From Levilactobacillus senmaizukei DSM 21775 = NBRC 103853 (lineage in GTDB: Bacteria > Bacillota > Bacilli > Lactobacillales > Lactobacillaceae), in the NCBI RefSeq assembly GCF_001592085.1, contig NZ_BCWD01000016.1, forward strand, positions 1-52,373: a DNA stretch of 52,373 nt, read 5' to 3'. The first letter of the stretch is position 1, and every line of letters begins with the position of its first letter. Position numbers and translations under genes: made by a program. This document shows, piece by piece, positions 14,879 through 23,693 of this stretch. A model generated the notes under the pieces. The model was given only the letters and a program-made list of their open reading frames with translations, searched no databases and was not told the DNA's origin.

Positions 14879-16990
14879 GTGAAGAATTTCTATAATCGTA
14901 TTAGCAACCGGAGCAAGCGGTCTGATGGCCCGACAAAGTCACAGATTCCCTTTCGGTTAAATTTTCTTTTCATTATCGTTGCCCTGTTATTTGCGGCGTT
15001 AATTGGCCAGTTAGCGTATTTGCAGGTAATGTATGGGTCGCAGTTTAAGGCAGAGGTCAATCAGACCGACACCACCATTGAAACAACGAATGTTCAACGG
15101 GGGATGATTTACGACTCAAATGGTAAGGTGCTGGTGGGGAACAAGTCTCATCAAGCCATCTCATATACCAAGGGGGTCAACGTTTTATCTACAGATATGT
15201 ATAAGATTGCGAATCGGTTAGGCACCTACTTAACGGTCTCAACCAGTTCGCTTACGCCACGGCAGGCGATTGATTATTATCTGACCGATACCGACAACCT
15301 TAAGGCGGTCGAAAAGAAACTCAGTTTTCCTAAGAACTCAACGGCATCCCAGCGGTATGATAAGGCCTTGGCTTACTTACAAAAGGATGCTTCATTTAAG
15401 TTAACTAAGAGTCAACGGAACGCCGCCACCATCTTTGCTAAGATGAGTGGGGCCTACGCGTTGTCGACCACCTACATTAAGGACTCGGGCGTTTCGAGTC
15501 AAGAAATCGCCGAAATTGGGGAACACTTGTCGGCGATGCCTGGGGTTCAAGTGGGCACAAGTTGGTCACGGAATTATCCCAATGGGTCGTCAATCAAATC
15601 GATCATCGGCACGGTTTCGTCTGAAAAGACGGGGCTTCCCAGCGATAAGATCAATGAGCTGTTAGCCCAAGGTTATTCACGTAACGACAGCGTGGGTCAA
15701 TCCTACCTGGAACAAGAATATGAATCCGTTCTGCGGGGAACCAAGGCGCAGAAACAGGTTGAAGTTGCCGGTAACAATACGGTGACGAAGGAAGTTAAAA
15801 AGTATGGCGGGCAAAAGGGTGATAACCTGCAATTGACTATCAACTCCAGCTTCCAAAGTAAACTACAGTCATTGGTTAAATCAGCTGAAGCCGGTGCCGG
15901 TGGGAACTCCACTGGGACTTATGCCGTTGTGATGAACCCGAACACGGGTGCTGTCATCGGGATGGCGGGGGTTGATCGGAATCCTTCAACCGGTAAGACG
16001 ACTGAGAATGCCCTCGGGACGATTAACAGTGACATCGTTATGGGGTCCGTGGTTAAGGGAGCGATGGTATCAGGTGCCCTGATGAAGGGGGTCATTACGC
16101 CAACCAATAGTACCTTAACCGATATGCCAATTACCGTTGGTGGGGTCAAGAAGGCGTCATGGTTTAACCATGGTGGGGGTGCCAACATGGCGGTTAACGC
16201 CGCGACGGCCCTGGAAGTTTCTTCTAACTCCTACATGATGCAATTGGCCATGAAGGAAGCGGGTTTTAATTATTCTGATGGCGCTGCGCTAACCATGAGT
16301 ACCAAGGCGTTTGATATCGAACGGGGTTACTTTAACCAATTCGGCTTGGGTGTTAAGACAGGGATTGACCTTCCCGGCGAAAGCTCCGGTTTGGAAGGGT
16401 CGAGCTCTAAGGCCCACATTGGGAACGCGTTGGACTTGGCGTTTGGTAACTACGATGCCTACACGGTGATGCAAGTGGCCCAGTACATGTCAACGGTTGC
16501 TAATGGTGGGACGCGGATCGCGCCTCACGTGGTTCAATCCATTCGCGGGACGAAGTCCGATGGGACCCTGGGGGCCGTTAAGTCGAACGTTTCGCCGAAG
16601 GTTTTGAATACGATTGGCATGACGAAGGCGCAAAAGGATCTGGTTAAGGAAGGGCTCTATGATGTGGTTCACGGAACCAACACCTATAAGACTGGTGCCG
16701 AACTGGCCTCTATCTCGCCAGGTATTTCTGCTAAGACGGGGACGGCGCAAACGTACTACAAGGGGAATGAAACCGTGACCCTGAGTTTGGCTTCCTATGC
16801 TCCATCGAATCATCCACAAGTGGTGGTTGCTCTGGCCATGCCTAATCTGGGGGTCAATGCCGAAGACAACAACATGAAGCTGGCTAAGGCAATCTATGCC
16901 GCTTATTGGAAGAGTGTCCAGTCAACGTCAACGTTAACGAACCCAACGAAGGCAACTTCGGGGGGATCCGCACAAAACACCAACGGGTAA
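14879..16990 (+). CDS. pbp2B: class B penicillin-binding protein, PBP2b type
   Basis: A D,D-transpeptidase for peptidoglycan cross-linking at the cell surface; pneumococcal PBP2b acts in peripheral growth. It has 703 residues: a short cytoplasmic tail, one membrane helix (about 26-50), a dimerisation or pedestal domain (about 55-310), and a transpeptidase domain. The active-site motifs are SVVK (catalytic serine, in MGSVVKGAMVSG), SSN (VSSNSYMMQ) and KTGTA (SAKTGTAQTYY). The SVVK tetrad matches pneumococcal PBP2b rather than the more common STFK. The tail after the domain is Thr/Ser-rich. The GTG start follows AAGGAG. Confidence 0.94.
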   Translation: MKNFYNRISNRSKRSDGPTKSQIPFRLNFLFIIVALLFAALIGQLAYLQVMYGSQFKAEVNQTDTTIETTNVQRGMIYDSNGKVLVGNKSHQAISYTKGVNVLSTDMYKIANRLGTYLTVSTSSLTPRQAIDYYLTDTDNLKAVEKKLSFPKNSTASQRYDKALAYLQKDASFKLTKSQRNAATIFAKMSGAYALSTTYIKDSGVSSQEIAEIGEHLSAMPGVQVGTSWSRNYPNGSSIKSIIGTVSSEKTGLPSDKINELLAQGYSRNDSVGQSYLEQEYESVLRGTKAQKQVEVAGNNTVTKEVKKYGGQKGDNLQLTINSSFQSKLQSLVKSAEAGAGGNSTGTYAVVMNPNTGAVIGMAGVDRNPSTGKTTENALGTINSDIVMGSVVKGAMVSGALMKGVITPTNSTLTDMPITVGGVKKASWFNHGGGANMAVNAATALEVSSNSYMMQLAMKEAGFNYSDGAALTMSTKAFDIERGYFNQFGLGVKTGIDLPGESSGLEGSSSKAHIGNALDLAFGNYDAYTVMQVAQYMSTVANGGTRIAPHVVQSIRGTKSDGTLGAVKSNVSPKVLNTIGMTKAQKDLVKEGLYDVVHGTNTYKTGAELASISPGISAKTGTAQTYYKGNETVTLSLASYAPSNHPQVVVALAMPNLGVNAEDNNMKLAKAIYAAYWKSVQSTSTLTNPTKATSGGSAQNTNG

Positions 16991-17054
16991 TTTAGCTGTT
17001 AAGTATTTTTCCTTAACATATTTAGGATTATGACTGGTAATTAGTACTGATTAA

Positions 17055-17063
17055 TGGTAATAT
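17055..17063 (+). promoter_or_regulatory. extended -10 of rpmG
   Basis: TGGTAATAT (hexamer TAATAT 17058-17063) lies about 57 bases before the ATG. The remainder of the PBP2b-rpmG gap is AT-rich and shows no other feature. Confidence 0.55.
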
Positions 17064-17119
17064 ATTACGAGTTAAGGGCTCTAGCCTGTAATTTTGAATA
17101 AGTTGGGAGGTTACCCACA

Positions 17120-17269
17120 ATGCGTGTACACATCACTTTAGAATGTACAGAATGCCACGAACGCAATTACTTATCCAGCAAGAACCGGCGTAATAACCCG
17201 GACCGGGTTGAATTTAAGAAATACTGCCCACGTGACCGGAAAGTAACTTTGCATCGCGAAACTAAGTAA
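17120..17269 (+). CDS. rpmG: 50S ribosomal protein L33
   Basis: A 49-residue ribosomal protein of the large subunit: [18 protein letters not shown], then [17 protein letters not shown] and LHRETK. The zinc-type L33 has two CxxC pairs; here the first (Cys9, Cys12) is complete but the second keeps only the cysteine in KYCPRD, so it is intermediate between the zinc-binding and zinc-free forms. GGGAGG lies 9 bases before the ATG. It sits ahead of the folate cyclo-ligase and rhomboid genes, as in Bacillus, but a terminator separates it. Confidence 0.96.
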   Translation: MRVHITLECTECHERNYLSSKNRRNNPDRVEFKKYCPRDRKVTLHRETK

Positions 17270-17298
17270 GGTACGGGCGAGAGTCCGCACCTTTTTTT
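17270..17298 (+). terminator. terminator of rpmG
   Basis: The stem GGTACGGGC/GTCCGCACC (one mismatch, one G-T pair), GAGA loop, then seven T. Confidence 0.85.
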
Positions 17299-17327
17299 AT
17301 TGAATTTTTCTATCGAGGGGGTAAATC

Positions 17328-17879
17328 ATGACAACTAAAGCAGCACTTCGCCAACAAACGATTCAGGCGCTGAATGGAATGACTGCCGATGAACGACTAC
17401 GAGCGGCCGCAGACCTGTATCAACAGCTCTGGGATACTCAGGCCTGGAAGTCGGCCGTCACCATTGCCACCACGATCAGCGGTGGGTTTGAACTGCCGAC
17501 GAAGCCGATCATCGACCGGGCCCATGCCGAAGGCAAGACCGTGGCTGTCCCTGAGACGCTGCCTAAGCGTCAGATGGCCTTCCATGTTCTAGATGATCGA
17601 ACTCACCTAGAACGGACTAAATTTGGCCTATTAGAGCCCACTGATGGTCGGGTGATTGCCCCCGAAGAGTTTGACTTGATTTTGGTTCCCGGACTGATGT
17701 TTGCGGCAACCAGGGAACGGTTAGGCTTTGGTGGCGGCTATTATGACCGCTATCTGCCCAAGACCACCGCGACCAAGGTTGCCTTGGCCATGCCAGCACA
17801 ACAGGCCGCACAGCCTTTGTGGCCAGTGGAGTCGTTTGACGTTTTACTGGACGCAGTACTGGCCGCTAGGGTAAAGTAG
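17328..17879 (+). CDS. 5-formyltetrahydrofolate cyclo-ligase
   Basis: Converts 5-formyl-THF with ATP to 5,10-methenyl-THF, recovering a stored or inhibitory folate. The 183 residues match the family length. The phosphate-binding and catalytic segment ERLGFGGGYYDRYL (about 126-139) is diagnostic, with FDLILVPGLMFA before it and the N-terminal ALRQQTIQALNGM helix. It is homologous to Bacillus YqgN and is followed 24 bases later by the rhomboid gene, as in Bacillus, so they are likely cotranscribed. Confidence 0.95.
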   Translation: MTTKAALRQQTIQALNGMTADERLRAAADLYQQLWDTQAWKSAVTIATTISGGFELPTKPIIDRAHAEGKTVAVPETLPKRQMAFHVLDDRTHLERTKFGLLEPTDGRVIAPEEFDLILVPGLMFAATRERLGFGGGYYDRYLPKTTATKVALAMPAQQAAQPLWPVESFDVLLDAVLAARVK

Positions 17880-17903
17880 AACAAGAAGAAAGGGGGCCTA
17901 GCG

Positions 17904-18584
17904 GTGACTCAGTGGAAGCGACGACTGAACCGCTTGGACCAACAACCATTCGTGACAATTAGCTTAATTGCGCTAATGGTGATAGTCTATGGGGCAATGA
18001 CCTTGGCCGGCGGGAGTACGAACATTAATGTGCTCATAACCTTTGGCGCTAAGGTCAATGCCTTGGTTCAACAAGGAGAATGGTGGCGACTTGTCACCCC
18101 TATTTTTCTCCATATTGGTTTTACTCATATTTTAATGAATATGATTACGCTCTACTTTGTTGGGATGCAAATCGAGGCGGCATTTGGTCATACGCGATTC
18201 CTGATCATGTTCTTAGTGGCAGGAATTGGTGGGAACGTTGCCAGTTTTTGTTTCTCCGATAGCTTGTCAGCAGGAGCCAGCACAGCCATTTTTGGCCTGT
18301 TTGGGGCGTTCCTCATGTTGGGGGAATCGTTCTGGCAGAATCCCGTGATTCGGCAGTTGGCCCGGACTTTCCTGGCCTTTGTGGTCATGAACATTGCCTT
18401 TGATGTCTTCACGCCGGGAATTGATATGGCGGGACATCTTGGGGGCCTAGTCGCCGGATTTTTGATAGCGTATACAGTTGGTGTTCCTCGTATTGGAAAG
18501 GTTAGCATGGTCAAACGCGTGATTGCCACCGTGGTTTTAGTTGGTGGTTTAATCTTTCTTTACCTGCAAGGAATGGCGGCGTAA
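17904..18584 (+). CDS. gluP: rhomboid-family intramembrane serine protease
   Basis: Cleaves transmembrane helices within the membrane. The 226-residue protein has about six to seven hydrophobic segments. The catalytic dyad is Ser126 in GASTAIFG and His178 in DMAGHLGG; the usual GxSG second glycine is Thr here (GAST). The loop WWRLVTPIFLHIGFTHILMN is typical of the bacterial type and its HxxxxHxxxN motif is visible. It lacks the N-terminal and TPR extensions of Bacillus GluP (YqgP), so it is a minimal form. GTG start after AAGGGGG. Confidence 0.92.
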   Translation: MTQWKRRLNRLDQQPFVTISLIALMVIVYGAMTLAGGSTNINVLITFGAKVNALVQQGEWWRLVTPIFLHIGFTHILMNMITLYFVGMQIEAAFGHTRFLIMFLVAGIGGNVASFCFSDSLSAGASTAIFGLFGAFLMLGESFWQNPVIRQLARTFLAFVVMNIAFDVFTPGIDMAGHLGGLVAGFLIAYTVGVPRIGKVSMVKRVIATVVLVGGLIFLYLQGMAA

Positions 18585-18624
18585 AGGCCAGCGGAACGTG
18601 CATTTTTAGAGAGGTTGTGGCACA

Positions 18625-18855
18625 ATGAAAACGTTATATGATGTTCAGCAATTATTAAAAAAATATGATATCTACGTCTACGTGGGACGCCGGATGTGGG
18701 ATATCGAAGTCATGGCATTGGAATTGGACCACTTACATCAAGCACGAGTTGTTGACAATACAACATTTATTCAGGCAAAGCTGGTGTTAACCCACGAACA
18801 TCGGTTAGAAGAAGAGAAAGCAAAACGTAAACACCAATCCATTGGAGGGATCTAG
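18625..18855 (+). CDS. yqgQ: YqgQ-family (DUF910) small protein
   Basis: A 76-residue cytoplasmic protein of the DUF910/YqgQ family, recognised by YDVQQLLKKYDIYVYVGRRMWDIEVMALEL and its position directly before glucokinase. The fold is a small helical bundle and the function is unknown; a nucleic-acid role has been suggested for the family. The last codons overlap the glcK ribosome site (GGAGGG), suggesting coupled translation. Confidence 0.9.
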   Translation: MKTLYDVQQLLKKYDIYVYVGRRMWDIEVMALELDHLHQARVVDNTTFIQAKLVLTHEHRLEEEKAKRKHQSIGGI

Positions 18856-18859
18856 CGTT

Positions 18860-19831
18860 ATGGCACGGAATTTGATTGGAATTGACTTAGGCGGAACAAC
18901 CACGAAGATGGCGTTTCTTTCCACTAACGGTGAAGTTTTAACCAAGTGGAGTATTCCCACGGACATTAGCGACGAGGGGCAACACATCGTGCCCAACATC
19001 GTTGATTCGATTCGTTCACACATTATTAATTCTGAGTTTAGTAAGAGCAATTTCTTAGGAATTGGGATGGGAACGCCAGGTTCCGTTGATATTGAAAATG
19101 GGACCGTAATCGGTGCCTTCAATTTGAACTGGAAGAAACGGCAACAGGTTCGTGACCAGATCCAAAATGGCATTGGCTTACAGTTTATTCTGGATAACGA
19201 CGCGAACGTTGCGGCGTTGGGTGAATACTGGAAGGGTGCCGGTGAAAAGGACGATGATGTGGTGTTCGTCACGCTCGGGACCGGTGTCGGTGGCGGGGTG
19301 ATCGCTGGTGGTCACCTGCTCCACGGGATCAACGGTGGTGCTGGCGAACTGGGACACGTCACCGTTCAGCCCAATGGATACCTGTGTACCTGTGGTAAGC
19401 GGGGTTGCTTGGAGCAATACGCGTCAGCTACGGGGGTTGTTCACGTAGCAGCCGACATGGCTAAGGACTTCATGGGAACTTCTCGGTTGAAGGAAATGGA
19501 AGATAATCGCGAGAGTGTCACTTCTAAGATGGTCTTCTACTTGGCCGACAATGGGGATATTTTAGCTAATCAAGTGGTGGATCGGGTAACCTTCTACCTT
19601 GGGCTGGCCTTAGCCAATGTCGCCAACATTTTGAATCCAGCGAACATCATTATTGGTGGGGGAGTGTCGAATGCCGGGAACACGTTGCTGCAACCAACAA
19701 CCCGTTATTTCCAAGAAAATGCCTTCCCAGCTGTTCGTGACTCAACGAAGCTTAAGTTGGCCCAGCTAGGAAACGACGCTGGTGTGATTGGTGCCGCCTC
19801 ATTGGCACTACGTTTTCAAAAAAGCAATTAG
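18860..19831 (+). CDS. glcK: glucokinase (ROK family)
   Basis: Phosphorylates intracellular glucose to glucose-6-phosphate with ATP. It has 323 residues from the ATG at 18860. The N-terminal phosphate motif is GIDLGGTTTK. The sugar and metal site shows GELGHVTVQ and the ROK zinc motif CTCGKRGCLEQYAS. The second ATP-binding region GTGVGGGVIAGG is present. The yqgQ-glcK-rhodanese order is conserved in Firmicutes. No catabolite site was seen immediately upstream; expression probably comes from the upstream operon. Confidence 0.96.
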   Translation: MARNLIGIDLGGTTTKMAFLSTNGEVLTKWSIPTDISDEGQHIVPNIVDSIRSHIINSEFSKSNFLGIGMGTPGSVDIENGTVIGAFNLNWKKRQQVRDQIQNGIGLQFILDNDANVAALGEYWKGAGEKDDDVVFVTLGTGVGGGVIAGGHLLHGINGGAGELGHVTVQPNGYLCTCGKRGCLEQYASATGVVHVAADMAKDFMGTSRLKEMEDNRESVTSKMVFYLADNGDILANQVVDRVTFYLGLALANVANILNPANIIIGGGVSNAGNTLLQPTTRYFQENAFPAVRDSTKLKLAQLGNDAGVIGAASLALRFQKSN

Positions 19832-19862
19832 AATTTAGTGGTTTAGGAAGGACGATTTAGTT

Positions 19863-20276
19863 TTGGTAATTGGCGAAATCTCAGGCGGACTGGTGTACAG
19901 TATCGTTTTAATTATTTTATTGGTCGCATGGGGACTGTGGTCTTTGATCACCATCATCCGGCGGAACAAGGTTGCAACCTTGCTTGACCAAAAGGACTTC
20001 CAGGAGGGCATTCGGACGGCTCAAGTGGTTGACCTACGAGAGAAGAAGGACTTTGATGCTGGGCACATTTTAGGTGCTCGGAACATGCCTTACTCTACTT
20101 TCAAGGCGAGTCACAGTGGGTTACGTTCGGACTTGCCCGTCTACCTGTATGATCAAGGCAAAGCCCTGAGCACTCGGGCAGCCTTCATCCTGAGCAAGGA
20201 AGGCTTCAATGACATTTCAATCCTCAAAAAGGGGTTTGTTCGTTGGGAAGGTAAGACCAAGAAGGCCAAGTTTTAA
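19863..20276 (+). CDS. yqhL: membrane-anchored rhodanese-like protein lacking the catalytic cysteine
   Basis: A 137-residue protein with one N-terminal membrane helix (about 10-33) and a cytosolic rhodanese domain (about 38-137): VVDLREKKDFDAGHILGARNMPYS, then VYLYDQGKALSTRAA and GFNDISILKKGFVRWEG. The active-site position, normally cysteine in YCxxGxRS, is Asp97 (YDQGKALS), so sulfur transfer by the usual route is not expected. The position after glcK matches Bacillus YqhL. It may act as a binding or scaffold domain; this is inference. TTG start with AGGAAGGA upstream. Confidence 0.85.
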   Translation: MVIGEISGGLVYSIVLIILLVAWGLWSLITIIRRNKVATLLDQKDFQEGIRTAQVVDLREKKDFDAGHILGARNMPYSTFKASHSGLRSDLPVYLYDQGKALSTRAAFILSKEGFNDISILKKGFVRWEGKTKKAKF

Positions 20277-20293
20277 ATGCAAATGGCCAGATG

Positions 20294-20327
20294 AAAAGGC
20301 AGTGGAATAAAATTCCACTGCCTTTTT
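20294..20327. terminator. bidirectional terminator
   Basis: The 15-bp stem AAAAGGCAGTGGAAT and its complement with a tiny A-rich loop lies between the rhodanese-like gene and the converging mini-gene. Confidence 0.92.
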
Positions 20328-20334
20328 TGTGGGT

Positions 20335-20511
20335 TTAGCCGTTATGTGCGGCGTGACTCTTACGATTGGCTCGCTTCCGGTTTTCTTCAAACCGTGCTTC
20401 TTGGTCTTCGATTGGTTGAACGACCGTCTTCTTGAAAGAAAAGACTGCACCGGCAACTGCACTGGCAGTAGCAACGACACCGAAAAAGAATCCTTTGGAG
20501 AATGACTTCAT
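20335..20511 (-). CDS. DUF3042-like 58-residue membrane protein
   Basis: Translates to MKSFSKGFFFGVVATASA, continues as a hydrophobic helix to about residue 27, then a charged tail ending RKRANRKSHAAHNG. The pattern (short basic start, glycine/alanine helix, FKKTVVQPIEDQEARFEENRKRA) matches the small lactobacillar family annotated DUF3042. GGGAG lies 9 bases before the ATG and TATAAT lies on the minus strand at 20537-20532. It is divergent from miaA. Function is unknown; the length and helix suggest a membrane-associated peptide. Confidence 0.85.
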   Translation of the reverse strand: MKSFSKGFFFGVVATASAVAGAVFSFKKTVVQPIEDQEARFEENRKRANRKSHAAHNG

Positions 20512-20531
20512 AACACTCGACTCCCATCATT

Positions 20532-20537
20532 ATTATA
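20532..20537 (-). promoter_or_regulatory. -10 of the DUF3042-like gene
   Basis: A perfect TATAAT on the minus strand about 20 bases ahead of the ATG; the -35 is weak. Confidence 0.5.
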
Positions 20538-20687
20538 AATTTGGTTTGTTTAACTGTATTATGCTGGTTTCGGCTGAAAATTACCAGTATTTTTCCTGTC
20601 GCTGAAATGATGCAGGACCCAGGAATTTGGTAGGTGTGGTAATCTTATTAGTAAAGAATTGTGACACTGAAGGGAGTGTTAGGCACC

Positions 20688-21602
20688 ATGCAGAAAGTAT
20701 TGGCCATCGTTGGGCCAACCGCAGTCGGGAAAACGGCGTTAGCAATATCATTAGCCCAGCAGTTTGATGGTGAGATTATTTCTGGAGATTCGATGCAGGT
20801 TTATCGGCACCTAGACATTGGCACCGCGAAGGCCACACCGGTGGAACAGGCGCAGGCTGTGCACCATTTGGTGGATGTGCGGGACGTGACCGAACAGTTC
20901 ACAGTTGCCCAGTTCGTGACGGCAGCTCAGAAATTAATTGCGGCGATCCACCGGCGGGGACATCTCCCCATCATTGCCGGTGGTACGGGTTTTTACCTTC
21001 AGGCGCTCTTCGACGGCTTGAAATTAGGGGCCGACGCACCAGGCGATCCGGCCGTTCGTGAGCGGCTGCAGGCAGAGGCCCGGCAGAATAGCCGTCAGGC
21101 CCTTTGGAAACGACTGCAAGCCCTAGACCCGGTAGCGGCCGCCAAGATACCAGTGACCAACGTGCGGCGGACTGTCCGGGCCTTAGAGGTCATTGAGGTC
21201 ACCGGTCAGCTGTTCTCCCATCAGGATAACCAGGGGCCCCAGTATGATGAACGTTACCTGGCCCTGAACACGGATCGAGCGCTACTTTATCAACGGATCA
21301 ACCAACGGGTGGATTTGATGATGCAAGCGGGACTTTTAGACGAGGTTCGTTGGTTGCAAGAACAGGGCGGGACGGCCTTGCCACCGGCAACTGGTATAGG
21401 TTATCGTGAGCTGTTGCCTGTCCTCGACCAACCGGCTAAAATTCCGGCGGCGGTGGACCAAATCAAGCAAGATTCTCGGCACTATGCGAAACGTCAATTG
21501 ACCTGGTTTCGGAACCAAACGACAGCTGAATGGTTCGATTTAGTCCAGCATCCCGAGGAACGTCAGAAGATCGAACATGAAATAACCGCGTGGTTATCGT
21601 AA
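20688..21602 (+). CDS. miaA: tRNA dimethylallyltransferase
   Basis: Adds the dimethylallyl group to A37 of tRNAs reading UNN codons. It has 304 residues from the ATG at 20688 (MQKVLAIVGPTAVGKTALAI, P-loop). Further motifs are ISGDSMQVYRHLDIGTAKAT, the IIAGGTGFYLQALFDGL segment, VTNVRRTVRALEVIEVTG and GIGYRELLPVLD. The frame is open 27 bases upstream, but those codons overlap the only ribosome site (GGGAG). It precedes glnR-glnA as in other Firmicutes; no hfq lies between. Confidence 0.95.
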   Translation: MQKVLAIVGPTAVGKTALAISLAQQFDGEIISGDSMQVYRHLDIGTAKATPVEQAQAVHHLVDVRDVTEQFTVAQFVTAAQKLIAAIHRRGHLPIIAGGTGFYLQALFDGLKLGADAPGDPAVRERLQAEARQNSRQALWKRLQALDPVAAAKIPVTNVRRTVRALEVIEVTGQLFSHQDNQGPQYDERYLALNTDRALLYQRINQRVDLMMQAGLLDEVRWLQEQGGTALPPATGIGYRELLPVLDQPAKIPAAVDQIKQDSRHYAKRQLTWFRNQTTAEWFDLVQHPEERQKIEHEITAWLS

Positions 21603-21645
21603 ACCGCCGTAAAAACGGGTTGATTAAGGAAAAATTAAAGACTGA

Positions 21646-21697
21646 TGTCATATTTTCTAACATTTGTTATTGACACCACTTTTCAGGGTGGTATGAT
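21646..21697 (+). promoter_or_regulatory. glnR promoter with GlnR/TnrA-type box
   Basis: TGTCATATTTTCTAACA (21646-21662) fits TGTNA-N7-TNACA exactly. The -35 TTGACA (21670-21675) and -10 TATGAT (21692-21697) follow with a 16-bp spacer. GlnR bound to such a box is known to repress glnRA when nitrogen is plentiful, so autoregulation is expected here. Confidence 0.88.
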
Positions 21698-21724
21698 AAC
21701 GACATGGTTTAGGAGGCCACTTGC

Positions 21725-22108
21725 ATGAAGGAGAAAGAATTGCGTCGCTCACTGGCTGTTTTGCCAATTGGTACGGTTATGAAGTTAACGGACCTGACCG
21801 CACGGCAAATCCGCTATTATGAAGCCCAACAACTGATTCAACCCGAACGTAATGAAGGAAACCGCCGGATGTATTCACTGAATGACATCGATCGGCTACT
21901 GGAAATTCGGGATTACTTGGCTGAGGGTGTCAATATTGCTGGTATTAAGGCGATCTATGAGCAACAAGCTAGTGCAGCGCAAGCGAAACAGGAAAACCAA
22001 GAGCACCCGTTGACCGATGATGACGTTCGGCGAATCATGCAGGATGAATTTCTTCGGCAAGGGCGATTAGGGCAGACCCGACCTGGCATACAACAACGCC
22101 CTCTATAA
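21725..22108 (+). CDS. glnR: MerR-family nitrogen regulator GlnR
   Basis: Represses glutamine synthetase and other nitrogen genes when feedback-inhibited GlnA stabilises it on DNA. The 127-residue protein has a winged helix ([24 protein letters not shown], then [19 protein letters not shown]) and a short C-terminal tail (about 90-127), the region which in Bacillus senses GlnA. GAGG precedes the ATG. It is cotranscribed with glnA 41 bases downstream. Confidence 0.95.
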   Translation: MKEKELRRSLAVLPIGTVMKLTDLTARQIRYYEAQQLIQPERNEGNRRMYSLNDIDRLLEIRDYLAEGVNIAGIKAIYEQQASAAQAKQENQEHPLTDDDVRRIMQDEFLRQGRLGQTRPGIQQRPL

Positions 22109-22149
22109 CCTTGGCAACTCAGAAGATAATTGACAGGGAGCGATTTTTA

Positions 22150-23493
22150 ATGGCAAAGGCAACATACAGTAAAGATGACATTCGTCAAATTGCAAAGGAC
22201 GAAAATGTCCAATTCTTACGGTTAATGTTTACGGATTTATTTGGAACCATCAAGAACGTTGAGGTTCCAATCAACCAGCTTGAAGAATTGCTCGACAATA
22301 AAATTATGTTCGACGGGTCGTCAATCGACGGCTTTGTCCGGATTGAAGAAAGCGATATGTACTTATACCCCGACCTTTCCACGTGGATGATTTTCCCATG
22401 GAGCGCCGATAACAAGGGTAAGATTGCGCGGGTTATTTGTGAAGTTCATACGACCGATGGCAAGCCATTTGCTGGCGACCCACGGAATAACCTGATTCGC
22501 GTTCTTGATGATATGCGCAAGGCCGGTTTCACCGACTTCAACATCGGACCAGAACCAGAATTCTTCCTGTTCAAGTTGGACGATAAGGGGAACCCAACGA
22601 CTGACCTGAATGACAAGGGGAGTTACTTCGATATGGCCCCAATGGATTTGGGTGAAAACTGTCGGCGCGATATTGTGTTGACTCTTGAAGAAATGGGCTT
22701 TGAAGTCGAAGCCGCCCATCATGAAGAGGCCCCTGGTCAACATGAAATTGACTTTAAATATGCAGATGCCTTAGCCGCTGCCGACAACATTCAAACGTTC
22801 AAGTTGGTTGTGAAGTCCGTTGCTCGTAAGCATGGTCTGTACGCAACCTTCATGCCAAAACCTTTGTATGGGATTAACGGTTCGGGGATGCACATTAACA
22901 TGTCCCTCTTCCATGACCAAGGCAACGCCTTTTATGATAAGGATGGCGACCGTGAGCTCTCTCAAGATGCGTACTACTTCTTGGGCGGCCTGTTGAAGCA
23001 TGCCCGGAGCTACACCGCGATCTGTAACCCAATCGTAAACAGTTACAAGCGGTTGGTTCCCGGCTACGAAGCACCAGTTTACGTCGCTTGGTCCAGTTCT
23101 AACCGTTCACCACTCGTTCGGGTACCTAACTCTCGTGGCGTGGGAACGCGGCTGGAATTACGGAGCGTTGACCCCGCAGCCAACCCATATCTGACGATTG
23201 CTGCGGTGCTGGAATCCGGTTTGGATGGCTTGAAGAACAAGATTAAGCCAGAAAACGCCGTTGACCGGAACATCTACCGGATGGATACCGATGAACGAAA
23301 GGAAAACCACATTACGAACTTGCCAGATTCCTTACACAATGCATTGAAGGATCTTGCCGGTGACGACGTAATTCGTAAAGCCATGGGCGAACGGCTCTGC
23401 AAGAACTTTATCGAAGCCAAGAATCTGGAATACGATTCTTACCGGACCCAAGTTTCTGAATGGGAACGCGACACATATTTACCATTATATTAA
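22150..23493 (+). CDS. glnA: glutamine synthetase, type I-alpha
   Basis: Makes glutamine from glutamate, ammonia and ATP as a dodecamer. It has 447 residues, typical of the alpha group without the adenylylation-dependent insertion. Motifs: [20 protein letters not shown] near the N-terminus (with the arginine used in feedback control in Bacillus), GPEPEFFLF, the ATP-binding [10 protein letters not shown], and [16 protein letters not shown] 22150 follows GGGAGCG; an in-frame ATG at 22111 lies close to the glnR stop and lacks a ribosome site. It also feeds back on GlnR. Confidence 0.98.
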   Translation: MAKATYSKDDIRQIAKDENVQFLRLMFTDLFGTIKNVEVPINQLEELLDNKIMFDGSSIDGFVRIEESDMYLYPDLSTWMIFPWSADNKGKIARVICEVHTTDGKPFAGDPRNNLIRVLDDMRKAGFTDFNIGPEPEFFLFKLDDKGNPTTDLNDKGSYFDMAPMDLGENCRRDIVLTLEEMGFEVEAAHHEEAPGQHEIDFKYADALAAADNIQTFKLVVKSVARKHGLYATFMPKPLYGINGSGMHINMSLFHDQGNAFYDKDGDRELSQDAYYFLGGLLKHARSYTAICNPIVNSYKRLVPGYEAPVYVAWSSSNRSPLVRVPNSRGVGTRLELRSVDPAANPYLTIAAVLESGLDGLKNKIKPENAVDRNIYRMDTDERKENHITNLPDSLHNALKDLAGDDVIRKAMGERLCKNFIEAKNLEYDSYRTQVSEWERDTYLPLY

Positions 23494-23516
23494 GCAAATA
23501 ATGAATAATTAATCGA

Positions 23517-23556
23517 GATGTCAGTGAAGGGGCTCCCCTTGGCTGGCATCTTTTTT
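23517..23556 (+). terminator. terminator of glnRA
   Basis: The stem GATGTCAG...CTGGCATC with an inner AGGGG/CCCCT hairpin is followed by six T. Confidence 0.88.
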
Positions 23557-23693
23557 CAATTATGAATAAAAAATGACGAAATTAATGTAATTTTTATGCA
23601 AAGGGCTTTTTTCTCAGCAGATTTTTGGTAACATGAACGTATAACCTAATGTCTCTGGGTTCACCGGGGATGTTCAAACGAGGGATAAAAGCC

